From: an uncultured Pseudomonadota bacterium
GTDB taxonomy: Bacteria > Myxococcota_A > UBA796 > SXON01
Length of the DNA: 63,283 nucleotides
Reading direction: 5' to 3'
Assembly: GCA_903875225.1 (NCBI GenBank)
Contig: CAIQVJ010000114.1
Location: 1-63,283 of the forward strand
The notes under the pieces were generated by a model. That model was not told where the DNA came from, searched no databases, and saw only the letters and a program-made list of their open reading frames with translations. This document shows positions 52,604-60,959 of this stretch, one piece after another; position 1 is the stretch's first letter, and each line of letters starts with the position of its first letter. The position numbers and the translations under genes were made by a program.

Positions 52604-53731
52604 ATGCGCATCCGGAAGCTCGCGAGGGAGCTGGCCCTCACCGAGCAGGAGCTCCTTGGGCTCTTGCAGACCATGGGCCATGCCCGATACATCAACGCGG
52701 AGCAGATGCTCCCCATCGAGCTGGTGGAGCAGGTGCGCAAGCGCGGGCCGCCGCCGGCTGCGAAGACGACAGGCTGGAAGCCGCCGGAGGCGCGCGAGAT
52801 CCGTGATCTCAACCCCGTCCGAAAGCCAGCGACCCGGTTGTCGAAGCCCCCCGCCCGGGCCCCCGCCCGACGGGTCGAGGAGGCTGCAGCGCTTCCCGCC
52901 GTTGCGTCGGAGCCTGCGCAGGTCGAGCCCGCGGTCGTGGCGGCCGTCGTCCAGGCCGTCGAGGCCGTCGAGGTCCCCCCGCCGGTGCCCTCGCCGCGGG
53001 CGGCGGACGATCTCGAGCGGCTGCGTGCGCTCCTCATCGCCGCCGATGCCGAGCTCTCCCGTGCGCGCGACCGCGTGATCGCGCTGGAGCGGGAGCTGGC
53101 CTCGTCCGAGAACCACCGCAGGGCGCTGCTCCGTGCGCTGGCGACCGCCTCCGGCCGGGAAGCCCACCAGTCGGTGCGGGATGCATTCATCCGGCGCGGG
53201 CTCATCGGGGACGACGAGATCGCGCTGGCCCTCCGCGCCTGGGGAGAGGCGCACCGGCTGCAGGAGCTGCTCGACCCGCTGCAGGTGGGGAACCCGGTCG
53301 TGTTCCAGGCCCTGCTGGACGAGCGCATGTTGCTGGTGGGCCCCGGCGAGGATCACCCGCACGGGGTCGTCCCCGTCACGGTCGCGCCCGACCGCAGCGA
53401 GCGCCACACGTCGGCGCCTGTGCGCTCCGCGCTCGCGCGCATGGCGACGGCGCTGCTGGTCCATGGCAAGAAGCGGCTCGTCGTGCACGGCGGGTCGGCG
53501 GCCTGGCAGCGGGAGCTGAAGGACGGCCTGGACCCGCGCATCGACCTGCGGTTCTACCCGCACATCGGGCGCGGGCCGTTGCCCGACACCGGCGTTCCCG
53601 ACGTCGTGGTGCTCTGGGACAGCGCGGTGAGCGATCCGCGGCTCACCGAGCGCCACCCGAACGCCATGCTCATCCTGCAGCGCGGGCTGATCCCGTTCTG
53701 TCAGGCGGTCGTCGATCAAGTCGAGGCATAG
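52604..53731 (+). CDS. IF2N-domain protein with DUF2325-like C-terminus
   Basis: 375 residues. The N-terminus 'MRIRKLARELALTEQELLGL' plus 'LQTMGHARYINAEQMLP' is the small helical domain found at the N-terminus of translation initiation factor IF-2. A Pro/Ala-rich linker and a coiled coil ('ADDLERLRALLIAADAELSR', about residues 140-185) follow. The C-terminal 130 residues ('RLVVHGGSAAWQRELKDGLD', 'DVVVLWDSAVSDPRL') resemble DUF2325. The IF2N domain outside IF-2 is found in a few RNA- or ribosome-associated proteins. The gene is followed by the ribosome-assembly GTPase rbgA after 91 bases, which makes a ribosome-linked role worth considering. Confidence 0.72.
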   Translation: MRIRKLARELALTEQELLGLLQTMGHARYINAEQMLPIELVEQVRKRGPPPAAKTTGWKPPEAREIRDLNPVRKPATRLSKPPARAPARRVEEAAALPAVASEPAQVEPAVVAAVVQAVEAVEVPPPVPSPRAADDLERLRALLIAADAELSRARDRVIALERELASSENHRRALLRALATASGREAHQSVRDAFIRRGLIGDDEIALALRAWGEAHRLQELLDPLQVGNPVVFQALLDERMLLVGPGEDHPHGVVPVTVAPDRSERHTSAPVRSALARMATALLVHGKKRLVVHGGSAAWQRELKDGLDPRIDLRFYPHIGRGPLPDTGVPDVVVLWDSAVSDPRLTERHPNAMLILQRGLIPFCQAVVDQVEA

Positions 53732-53822
53732 CGCCGACCGAGCGCGGCGCCCCTGAAGCCGGGCGCGGCTGCGACCCGGTCGTCCCGCCGCGTTACCCCG
53801 CGGGCCTCCCGCAAGGCGCACG

Positions 53823-54668
53823 ATGTCCATCCACTGGTTCCCCGGTCACATGGCGACGGCCCGACGGGAGATCCGCAACGTGATGCCGAGCGTCGATCTG
53901 GTGATCGAGGTCCTCGACGCGCGCATCCCGTTCAGCAGCGAGAACCCGCTCGTCGCCGAGCTTCGCGGCACGAAGCCCTGCATCCAGATCCTCAACAAGA
54001 GCGACCTCGCCGACCCGAAGGTCACGGCCGAGTGGCTCGCCTGCATCGCGACCACCCCGGGCGTCCGCGCGTTTCCCCACAACATGCACCAGTCGGGGCT
54101 GAGGGACATCGTCATGGGGCAGGCGAGGGGGCTTGTCTCCCAGGTTCGGGCGCGACCGCTCGTCGCGATGATCCTCGGCATTCCGAACGTGGGGAAGTCC
54201 ACCCTCATCAACAAGCTCTCGGGTCGCTCGATCGCCAAGACCGCGAACAAGCCGGCCGTGACGCAGCACCAGCAGCGGGTGCAGGCGGGGACCGATCTGG
54301 TGCTGCTCGACACGCCCGGCTTCCTCTGGCCCAGGCTGACCCCGGAGGCGTGCGGATACCGGCTCGCGGTGACCGGTGCGATCTCGGATCGCGTCGTGGA
54401 CTACGGCGATCTCGCCGCCTTCGCCGCGCGCTTCCTCTCCAAGCGGTATCCCGGCCCGCTGGCGGCGTTCTACGCACTCAAGGAGCTGCCCGCCGAGCCT
54501 TCGGAGCTGGTGGAGGCGATCGGGCGACGTCGCGGATTCCTCGGCAAGGGCGGAGTGGTCGACCAGCAGCGCTCGGCCGAGCGGCTGATCCACGACCTGC
54601 GCGAGGGGCGGTTCGGCCCCATCAGCCTCGAGACCCCCCAGGACTGCGGAGTCGGCCCCACGTCGTAG
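53823..54668 (+). CDS. rbgA: Ribosome biogenesis GTPase RbgA (YlqF)
   Basis: 281 residues. The circularly permuted GTPase order is seen: G4 'QILNKSDLADP' (about residues 55-65) before G1 'GIPNVGKSTLINKLSG' (about 119-134), then G2 'KPAVTQHQQRV' and G3 'VLLDTPGFLWPR'. The N-terminal 'IHWFPGHMATARREI' is diagnostic for the YlqF/RbgA subgroup. The C-terminal ANTAR-like extension is present to the usual length. RbgA acts in late 50S assembly. It converges on the TfoX-like gene with 4 bases between stops. Confidence 0.93.
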   Translation: MSIHWFPGHMATARREIRNVMPSVDLVIEVLDARIPFSSENPLVAELRGTKPCIQILNKSDLADPKVTAEWLACIATTPGVRAFPHNMHQSGLRDIVMGQARGLVSQVRARPLVAMILGIPNVGKSTLINKLSGRSIAKTANKPAVTQHQQRVQAGTDLVLLDTPGFLWPRLTPEACGYRLAVTGAISDRVVDYGDLAAFAARFLSKRYPGPLAAFYALKELPAEPSELVEAIGRRRGFLGKGGVVDQQRSAERLIHDLREGRFGPISLETPQDCGVGPTS

Positions 54669-54672
54669 GCGG

Positions 54673-55071
54673 TCAGTCCAGGTCGTCTGCGGTCACGGCC
54701 CTGGCGGGTCGCGCCTTCTTCGCCTTCTTCTCCTTCGGGCGCTTCACTTTCGGGGGCAGGCGCAGCGCCCAGGTCAACGCCTCGGCAGCAAGGCCCTTCA
54801 CCACGTCGGCAGGTGCCGCGAGATCGACCTGCACGTAGTCGCGCCAGGGGCGGCCCGCAGTGGGCACGAACACACGCATGAGCGGGGTCTCGGCCAGGGC
54901 GGCCACGCGGTCCGGCCCGACCCGGGCGATGAGGCTCTCGTCGAAGGTGCCAAAGAACATCTGGCGGTTCACGAACGCGCAGGGCATGCCGAACATCCGC
55001 TTGCTCTCGACGCGGGGGTCGTCGGGCAGGGCTGCCTCGTAGGCGGTGACGACGGCGGGACTCGCTTCCAT
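54673..55071 (-). CDS. TfoX N-terminal-domain protein
   Basis: 132 residues. 'RVESKRMFGMPCAFVNRQMF' plus FGTF is the TfoX_N signature ('kkMFGg...F'), and 'DYVQVDLAAPADV' and a helical end fit the fold. The tail is very basic ('PKVKRPKEKKAKKARPARAV'), suggesting nucleic-acid contact. A GGAG lies 5 bases before ATG 55071. TfoX regulates competence in some Gammaproteobacteria, but stand-alone N-domain proteins have no settled role. Confidence 0.82.
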   Translation of the reverse strand: MEASPAVVTAYEAALPDDPRVESKRMFGMPCAFVNRQMFFGTFDESLIARVGPDRVAALAETPLMRVFVPTAGRPWRDYVQVDLAAPADVVKGLAAEALTWALRLPPKVKRPKEKKAKKARPARAVTADDLD

Positions 55072-55131
55072 GTTGACTCCGGGTGCAGGCGTCTATCCGA
55101 TCAGGGGCCTGCCCCCGAGGCGGACATCGGC

Positions 55132-55137
55132 TACGCT
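55132..55137 (+). promoter_or_regulatory. -10 box TACGCT, leaderless start
   Basis: TACGCT ends 7 bases before ATG 55145 of the serine-protease gene; the same hexamer, 6 bases away, precedes the gene at 60960. It argues for ATG 55145 rather than the upstream in-frame ATG at 55046. Confidence 0.5.
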
Positions 55138-55144
55138 TCGGAGG

Positions 55145-56395
55145 ATGCTCCTCGCCCTCGTCACGCTGGCGTTCGCCGGCCCCGATCCCGCGTATCTGCG
55201 TGCGAGCGGGCCGTACCGGGAGGAGGGGCGCTGGATGGTGGAGCTGGCTCCGGACGCCAGGCTATCGGGCTCGGTCCCCCGTTTTCCCGGACACCCGGAG
55301 TTCGCGCGGTTCCGCGTCATGGCCACCGAACCGCCGGTCGGAGCCGTGGTGCGGGCGTGGCGCCCCTTTCTTGCGGTCCCGCCTCCGGACACCGGGGACA
55401 CTGCAGGCGAGCCCACGCCCGACTTCCGGTCCCAGCAAACGTGGTTGGACGCCGACCACGGCATCGCGGCCGACGAGGCGACCCGCTTCCCGGGTGGGGA
55501 TGGAAACGCGCTCACCATCGCCGACGTCGAGTACGGCTGGGAGTCCGGACACGAGGATCTCGCCGCTACCGTGGGCATCCTCGCCTGGGGCTACGACAGC
55601 ATGCAGTACCAGTACCATGGGACCTCCGTGCTCGGTGAGCTGCGCGCGACGCACAACGACTTCGGCGTGGACGGTGCGGTCGGGGCCGCCTCGTTGATGG
55701 TGCTCTCGCCGTGGGCAGACCCGGACACCTACGACGTAGGTGCGGCCGTGCTCGCAGCGATCGACCTGCTGGGACCGGGCGATGTGCTGCTGATCGAGCA
55801 GCAGGGCTACGTCGAGGGCAGCTACTGCCCCGTGGAGGTCGACCCCGGCGTGTTCGCCGCAATCCAGGCGGCCACTGCCGATGGGATCGTGGTGATCGAG
55901 CCCGGGGGGAACGGCTCGCAGGATCTCGACGACCCGAAGTGGGACGGCTGGTTCGACCGCTCCGCGCAGGACTCCGGCGCAGTGCTCGTCGGCGGGGGGG
56001 CGTCCCCGCTCTCCCGGGACGAGACGCGAAGCTGGACCAACTCCGGGTCGAGCTACGGGGCGCGCGTGGACGTGCAGGGCTGGTACGACAGCATCGTGAC
56101 CTCCACGAACGGCGACTACGAGGGCGCGTTCGCCGACCTCTGGTACCCGGGCGAGGACCCGCTGCGGGCGTACACGGAGAGCTTCGGCGGTACGTCGGGG
56201 GCATCGCCGATGGTCGCCAGCGTGGCGTCGATCACGCAGGGGGTGCGGATCGCGCGGGCGGGCGGGGCCTGGGAGCCCGCGGACCTGCGCGCGGCGCTGG
56301 TGAGCACCGGGCTGGCGCAGCCCGTCGAGCAGTCCGAGCGGATCGGGCCACAGCCGACGCTACGGTCGCTGTTGCGGGTGTACGGGAGGCCGTAG
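55145..56395 (+). CDS. Secreted subtilisin-like (S8) serine peptidase
   Basis: 416 residues from ATG 55145, signal MLLALVTLAFAG. The S8 triad is visible: Asp in 'ALTIADVEYGWESGHEDL', His in 'QYQYHGTSVLGELRATHND' and Ser in 'ESFGGTSGASPMVASVASIT'. The oxyanion Asn is likely the one in 'PGGNGSQDL'. A pro-region of about 100 residues with a 'DTGDTAGEPTPDF' linker precedes the catalytic domain. The usual GT-H-V/GTSxAxP spacing is kept. It is an exported protease of unknown target. Confidence 0.88.
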   Translation: MLLALVTLAFAGPDPAYLRASGPYREEGRWMVELAPDARLSGSVPRFPGHPEFARFRVMATEPPVGAVVRAWRPFLAVPPPDTGDTAGEPTPDFRSQQTWLDADHGIAADEATRFPGGDGNALTIADVEYGWESGHEDLAATVGILAWGYDSMQYQYHGTSVLGELRATHNDFGVDGAVGAASLMVLSPWADPDTYDVGAAVLAAIDLLGPGDVLLIEQQGYVEGSYCPVEVDPGVFAAIQAATADGIVVIEPGGNGSQDLDDPKWDGWFDRSAQDSGAVLVGGGASPLSRDETRSWTNSGSSYGARVDVQGWYDSIVTSTNGDYEGAFADLWYPGEDPLRAYTESFGGTSGASPMVASVASITQGVRIARAGGAWEPADLRAALVSTGLAQPVEQSERIGPQPTLRSLLRVYGRP

Positions 56396-56683
56396 TGGCA
56401 CCCAGGAAGCGGGTGCGGTTCCTCTGCGCCGGCGCGAGCGCTGCGAAGAGCCGCTGGGCGGTGACGGCCCCGCGGGGCAAGCGGCACGAGGCGCCAGCGA
56501 CGCACCTTGTAGAACTTGAACCTGGGGGCCGCGCCGCCGAGCAGCGAAGTGGCCGTGCGGCTCGGCAGCAGAACGAGCGCGAAGGATGTTCGGCGATGCT
56601 GAACAGGAAAAATCGCGCGCGGCCGTGAATCCTTTTGGCCTCCGTTGGCTCCTACACGCGTAAACCACCACCCGGAGGACCTC

Positions 56684-56911
56684 ATGCTCGCACGCCTCTT
56701 CCCCCAGAACGAACACGTCGTCGATCGCACGCTTCGTGTCGCCATCGGGCTCATCTTGATCGCGCTGGTTTTCGTCGGACCGAAGTCCCTGTTCGGACTC
56801 GTCGGGATCGTTCCGCTGCTCACGGGGGCGATCGGAAGCTGCCCGATCTACACCATCTTCGGAGTGGGAACGTGCGCCGTGCCCGGGCGCAAATCCCCGC
56901 CGGCGTCGTAG
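56684..56911 (+). CDS. DUF2892 (YgaP-type) membrane protein
   Basis: 75 residues from ATG 56684, with GGAGG 5 bases upstream as ribosome-binding site. The family pattern is clear: 'NEHVVDRTLRVAIGLILIAL' (N-x-G/V-x-x-D-R-x-x-R) then a second helix 'GLVGIVPLLTGAIGSCPIYT' with Cys and 'LFGVGTC'-like 'IFGVGTC'. Such proteins are inner-membrane, often fused to rhodanese domains (YgaP). The 288 bases before it (56396-56683) show no gene that I can support. Confidence 0.85.
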   Translation: MLARLFPQNEHVVDRTLRVAIGLILIALVFVGPKSLFGLVGIVPLLTGAIGSCPIYTIFGVGTCAVPGRKSPPAS

Positions 56912-57257
56912 GCGAGGGGAGTGGTTCCGACGCACCGGAGTCCACCTGCCGGTGGAATCTCGTGCGCCGGGGCCCTCGTCCACGCGCTCGTCCCCCGCGG
57001 TCTCCGCACGGCACAGACTCCGCAGGCGCCGGCCTGGGGGTGATCCCAGGCCCATGCGCTGGCGGGGCGCGCGAACGGGCGCTGGACGTGGGTGCGGATC
57101 ATCCACGGCCGACTTCCGCGTGGATCGCGGCGTTCCGGGTTGACAAGGCCCGCTGACCGGTAAAAGGGGGGTTGCCGCGGAGGGGGCGGACGGTGTAGGA
57201 GCCCGTCAGCGCGCGGATCGTCGCCGACTCCGGGCTGCAAACCAACCGAGGAGCCGC
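56912..57257. other. Gene-free gap with one hairpin
   Basis: No coding region could be supported between the DUF2892 gene and fhs. A perfect 8-bp-stem hairpin, GGCCTGGG-GGTGAT-CCCAGGCC, lies at 57031-57052. No U-run follows on either strand, so a Rho-independent terminator is not claimed. Immediately before fhs is GAGGAG, a good ribosome-binding site 4 bases from ATG 57258. I looked for a ZTP/pfl-type riboswitch, which often precedes fhs, and could not build its conserved core. Confidence 0.6.
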
Positions 57258-58928
57258 ATGCCGACCGACATCGAGATCGCCCAGATGGCGAAAATGCTGA
57301 AGATCCAAGACGTTGCAGAGAAGCTCGGGATCCCGGAGGACGCGCTCGAGCCCTATGGCCGCTACAAGGCCAAGATCTCGCTCGGCTACATCGACAGCCT
57401 GAAGGACCGGAAGAACGGCAAGCTGGTCCTGGTGACCGCCATCTCGCCGACCCCTGCCGGGGAGGGCAAGACCACCACGACCGTGGGGCTCGGCGATGCG
57501 ATGAACCGGATCGGCAAGAAGGCGATCATCTGCCTGCGTGAGCCGTCCCTCGGGCCGGTTTTCGGGATGAAGGGTGGGGCCGCGGGCGGGGGGTACGCGC
57601 AGGTCGTGCCCATGGAGGACATCAACCTCCACTTCACCGGTGACTTCAGCGCCATCGCGCTCGCGCACAACCTGCTCTCCGCGCTGATCGACAACCACAT
57701 CCACCACGGGAACGAGCTGGGCTTCGATGTGCGGCGCATCGTCTGGAAGCGGGTGGTCGACATGAACGATCGTGCACTGCGCCAGATCACCGTAGCGCTC
57801 GGCGGCACCGGCAACGGCTACCCCCGCGAGGACGGCTTCGACATCGTCGTCGCCTCGGAGATCATGGCGATATTCTGCCTGGCCACGTCCATCCGGGACC
57901 TCAAGCAGCGCATCAGCAACATCGTGGTCGGCTACACACGCGAGCAGAAGCCCATCCTTGCGAGGGACCTCCACGCCGAGGGCGCCATGACCGCGCTGCT
58001 CAAGGACGCGATGATGCCCAACCTCGTGCAGACCCTGGAGAACAACCCCGCGATCATCCACGGGGGCCCGTTCGCCAACATCGCACACGGCTGCAACTCG
58101 GTGACGGCGACCCAGACGGCCCTCAAGCTCGGTGACTACGTGCTCACGGAGGCGGGGTTCGGCGCGGACCTCGGCGCGGAGAAGTTCATCGACATCAAGT
58201 GCCGGAAGTCGGGCCTGCGGCCTGCGGCGGTCGTGATCGTCGCCACGATCCGCGCGCTCAAGTACCACGGGGGGATGGACGTGAAGCTGGTCTCGCAGGA
58301 GGACCTGGGCGCGCTGGAGCGCGGCATCGTCAACCTCGAGCGGCACGTGCACAACATGACGAAGAACCACGGCCTGCCCACGGTCGTGTGCGTCAACCAC
58401 CGCACGCACGACACGGAAGCCGAGGTGAACCTCCTGGTGGCTCGCCTCGGGCAGCTCGGCTGCCGGGTCGTGGTCTCGAAGCACTGGGCCGAGGGTGGAG
58501 CGGGTGCGCTCGACGTGGCCCGCGCGGTGGTCGAGGTCTGTGAGGAGCCCAATGACTTCAAGCTCCTGTACGAGGACGCGATGCCGCTCTGGGAGAAGAT
58601 GAAGACCATCGCGACCCGCGTCTACGGCGCCGCGAACATCGCCGCAGACTCCAAGGTGAGGGGCCAGATCAAGAAGTTGCAGGAGGGCGGCTATGGGCAC
58701 TACCCGGTGTGCGTGGCCAAGACCCAGTACTCGTTCTCGACCGATCCCGCGCTGCGTGGTGCACCCAGCGGCCACATGGTGACGATCCGGGAGGTGCGCC
58801 TCGCGGCGGGCGCGGAGTTCGTGGTGATGATCTGCGGTGACGTGATGACCATGCCTGGGCTGCCGAAGGTACCGAGCGCCAACGCCATCGACGTGGATGA
58901 GAACGGCAGGATCGTCGGCTTGTTCTAG
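57258..58928 (+). CDS. fhs: Formate-tetrahydrofolate ligase
   Basis: 556 residues, the usual length. ATP-binding P-loop 'TAISPTPAGEGKTTTTVGLG' (Lys at about residue 71), followed by 'CLREPSLGPVFGMKGGAAGG', 'DINLHFTGDFSAIALAHNLL' and 'NGYPREDGFDIVVASEIMAI', all strongly conserved in FTHFS. It makes 10-formyl-THF from formate, THF and ATP, in one-carbon metabolism. It has its own ribosome-binding site and stands alone; no other C1 gene is in the window. Confidence 0.97.
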   Translation: MPTDIEIAQMAKMLKIQDVAEKLGIPEDALEPYGRYKAKISLGYIDSLKDRKNGKLVLVTAISPTPAGEGKTTTTVGLGDAMNRIGKKAIICLREPSLGPVFGMKGGAAGGGYAQVVPMEDINLHFTGDFSAIALAHNLLSALIDNHIHHGNELGFDVRRIVWKRVVDMNDRALRQITVALGGTGNGYPREDGFDIVVASEIMAIFCLATSIRDLKQRISNIVVGYTREQKPILARDLHAEGAMTALLKDAMMPNLVQTLENNPAIIHGGPFANIAHGCNSVTATQTALKLGDYVLTEAGFGADLGAEKFIDIKCRKSGLRPAAVVIVATIRALKYHGGMDVKLVSQEDLGALERGIVNLERHVHNMTKNHGLPTVVCVNHRTHDTEAEVNLLVARLGQLGCRVVVSKHWAEGGAGALDVARAVVEVCEEPNDFKLLYEDAMPLWEKMKTIATRVYGAANIAADSKVRGQIKKLQEGGYGHYPVCVAKTQYSFSTDPALRGAPSGHMVTIREVRLAAGAEFVVMICGDVMTMPGLPKVPSANAIDVDENGRIVGLF

Positions 58929-58977
58929 CCTCGGGGCACCCGGGGGGGCGATCCCACCGCGCTCGCACGAGCCGGCC

Positions 58978-60813
58978 TCAACGCGGGGTGTCGCCGAGCG
59001 CCTGCCGGATCGTGCGGATGAGCTTCGCCCCGTTCAGCGGCTTCGACAGGAACGCATGGACACCGGCGTCGGCGGCGGCACCCTCGTTGCTCGAGGAGGC
59101 CAGCGCTGAGATCGCCACGACGGGGATCGCGCTCGTCGCGGGGTCGAGCTTCAGGCGGCGCGTCGCCTCGAGTCCGTCCATCCCAGGCATCGCGATGTCC
59201 ATGAGGATCAACGCCGGTCGGCCGCGGCGTGCCAGGTCCAGGGCGGCCAGTCCGCTGTCTGCCTCGATGACGGTGAATTCGCGTGCCTCGAGGATGGCGC
59301 GGACGAGGGCGCGATTGGGCTCATGATCATCCACGATGAGCACGCGCCGGAGGCCGGGGCCCGCGCGGATGCCCGAGGGTTCCTCCACTGCGGGGGCCTC
59401 GGCGCTCCCCGGGTCGGCGGCGGCAGGCAGGGTGAACGCAACGACCAGCCCGACGGGGGCGCCGGGTCGCGCCGCGATCTGGCCTCCCTGGGCCTCGACC
59501 AGTCGACGGCAGATCGCGAGCCCGAGTCCGGTGCCTTCATGCCGCCGGGAGAAGGAGGACTCGGCCTGCTGAAAGGGCTGGAAGAGGCGCGGCCACATCT
59601 CAGCTGGCACGCCCGGCCCCTCGTCCCGCACCTCAAAGCCGACCAGCCCGCCCGTCGCCGCGGCCGTGATCGTGACGGTGGAGCCGTCGGGGCCGAACTT
59701 CACCGCGTTCGACAGGAGGTTGAGCAGGATCTGGTGCAGGCGGGCCGGGTCGGCCAGCACCCAGAGAGCCGGCTCGGAGTGGGGCAGGATCACGATGCGC
59801 TTGGTGCTGGCCTGTGGCGCGATCACGTCGCACGCGGAGGCGAGCACTGGCCCGACGGCGAGCGCGCTGGGGGTCAGCCGCAGGTGGCCGGCCTCGATCT
59901 TGGAGTGGTCGAGGAGCTCGGTGATGAGCGCGAGCTGGTGGTGCCCCGCCTTGCGGATCGCCTCCACGTAGCGCCGCTGCTTGCCCGGCAACGCCATGCT
60001 GTCCATCTCGAGCAGCAGGTCCGAGAACCCGATCACGGAGTTGAGCGGTGTGCGGAGCTCGTGCGACATCGTCGACAGGAACTCGGACTTGACCCTGTCT
60101 GCCTGCTCGATGGCCATCTTCTGGCGTTCGAGTTCGGTGTTCGCCGCCGCCAGATCGGCTGTGCGCTTTGCGACACGCTGCTCGAGTTCGGCTTCCAGAC
60201 GCGCGCGGCGGGCGGTCTCGGCCTGCAGGCGGACGTGCTCTGCCGACTGGCCGTCGATCACCCGGCCGAGGTCGGCAACCAATGCACCGACGGCCACGGC
60301 GAGGATGCCACAGAGGAGCAGGCTCCCGGCGGCTGTGGCGAACCAGCCGAGCCCGTTGTACGGGAAGGCGTAGAGGTCCGTCGGGACCGAGAGGAAATAA
60401 AGGGTCGCCAGCGTGATGTTGAGCAGGTGGACGCCGAAGGCCAGGCGGGCCTCGCGAGGGTGCAGGAGGGCCGCAGCGGTCACTGTGGCTGCCATCAGCC
60501 ACATCAGCCCCGGCCCCACCGGACCGAGCCCCGTGAGCAGGCTCAAGCCCACGAAGTGCATCACCACGATCAGGCTCACCGCCTTCACGCGGTAGCCGAC
60601 CCTGGGGGCGAACCGCACGGCGATGAGCCAGCCGTAGGCCGCGGTGCTCGCCCACGTCACCAGGGGAATGCCGGCGCGTACGGAAGCCAGCACCGAGAGC
60701 AGCCACGCAGGGAGGGCGAGCACCACGGCAGCCGCGAACATCGCATCGATGATGCGCGCCCGAACGAGATCGAGCCCCACAACTGGGGCTTGCGTGTCTT
60801 GTTGCACCCGCAC
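58978..60813 (-). CDS. Hybrid histidine kinase with N-terminal membrane sensor
   Basis: About 611 residues from GTG 60813 (a second GTG at 60807). Residues 20-195 hold about six hydrophobic helices, a membrane sensor without a known name. A coiled coil ('ETARRARLEAELEQRVAKRT') leads to the HisKA H-box 'EFLSTMSHELRTPLNSVIGF' and the HATPase boxes N 'LNLLSNAVKFGP', G1 'VRDEGPGVPAEM', G2 'HEGTGLGLAICRR'. A C-terminal receiver has 'VLIVDDHEPNRALV', the phospho-acceptor Asp in 'LILMDIAMPGMDG' and Lys in 'AFLSKPLNG'. There is no output domain and no partner gene, so it likely signals through a distant phosphotransfer protein. Confidence 0.9.
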   Translation of the reverse strand: MRVQQDTQAPVVGLDLVRARIIDAMFAAAVVLALPAWLLSVLASVRAGIPLVTWASTAAYGWLIAVRFAPRVGYRVKAVSLIVVMHFVGLSLLTGLGPVGPGLMWLMAATVTAAALLHPREARLAFGVHLLNITLATLYFLSVPTDLYAFPYNGLGWFATAAGSLLLCGILAVAVGALVADLGRVIDGQSAEHVRLQAETARRARLEAELEQRVAKRTADLAAANTELERQKMAIEQADRVKSEFLSTMSHELRTPLNSVIGFSDLLLEMDSMALPGKQRRYVEAIRKAGHHQLALITELLDHSKIEAGHLRLTPSALAVGPVLASACDVIAPQASTKRIVILPHSEPALWVLADPARLHQILLNLLSNAVKFGPDGSTVTITAAATGGLVGFEVRDEGPGVPAEMWPRLFQPFQQAESSFSRRHEGTGLGLAICRRLVEAQGGQIAARPGAPVGLVVAFTLPAAADPGSAEAPAVEEPSGIRAGPGLRRVLIVDDHEPNRALVRAILEAREFTVIEADSGLAALDLARRGRPALILMDIAMPGMDGLEATRRLKLDPATSAIPVVAISALASSSNEGAAADAGVHAFLSKPLNGAKLIRTIRQALGDTPR

Positions 60814-60947
60814 TGCTATCGGGTTCAGGTGGTCCCGGCCCGGTGGGGGCCGCGCGGGGTGCGGTGAGCCTCTTTGTCTCGGACAGCTTCTTCCGCGCAC
60901 CTCCCGGGAGCGCACCGCTTCCTCGGGACAGGCGCGCCGCGTTCCGA

Positions 60948-60953
60948 TACGCT
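60948..60953 (+). promoter_or_regulatory. -10 box TACGCT, leaderless start
   Basis: TACGCT ends 6 bases before ATG 60960 of the helical-repeat gene. It supports this start over the in-frame ATG at 60843, which would lie upstream of the predicted transcript. Confidence 0.55.
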
Positions 60954-60959
60954 CCCGCG

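Noticed and set aside
57031..57052. A Rho-independent terminator before fhs
   Set aside because: The 8-bp stem is perfect but no U-run follows on either strand, and the loop and position do not favour either neighbour.
56912..57257. A ZTP (pfl) riboswitch upstream of fhs
   Set aside because: A 'GCCGGCCTGGG' stretch recalls part of the consensus, but the first stem-junction and the pseudoknot partner could not be found.
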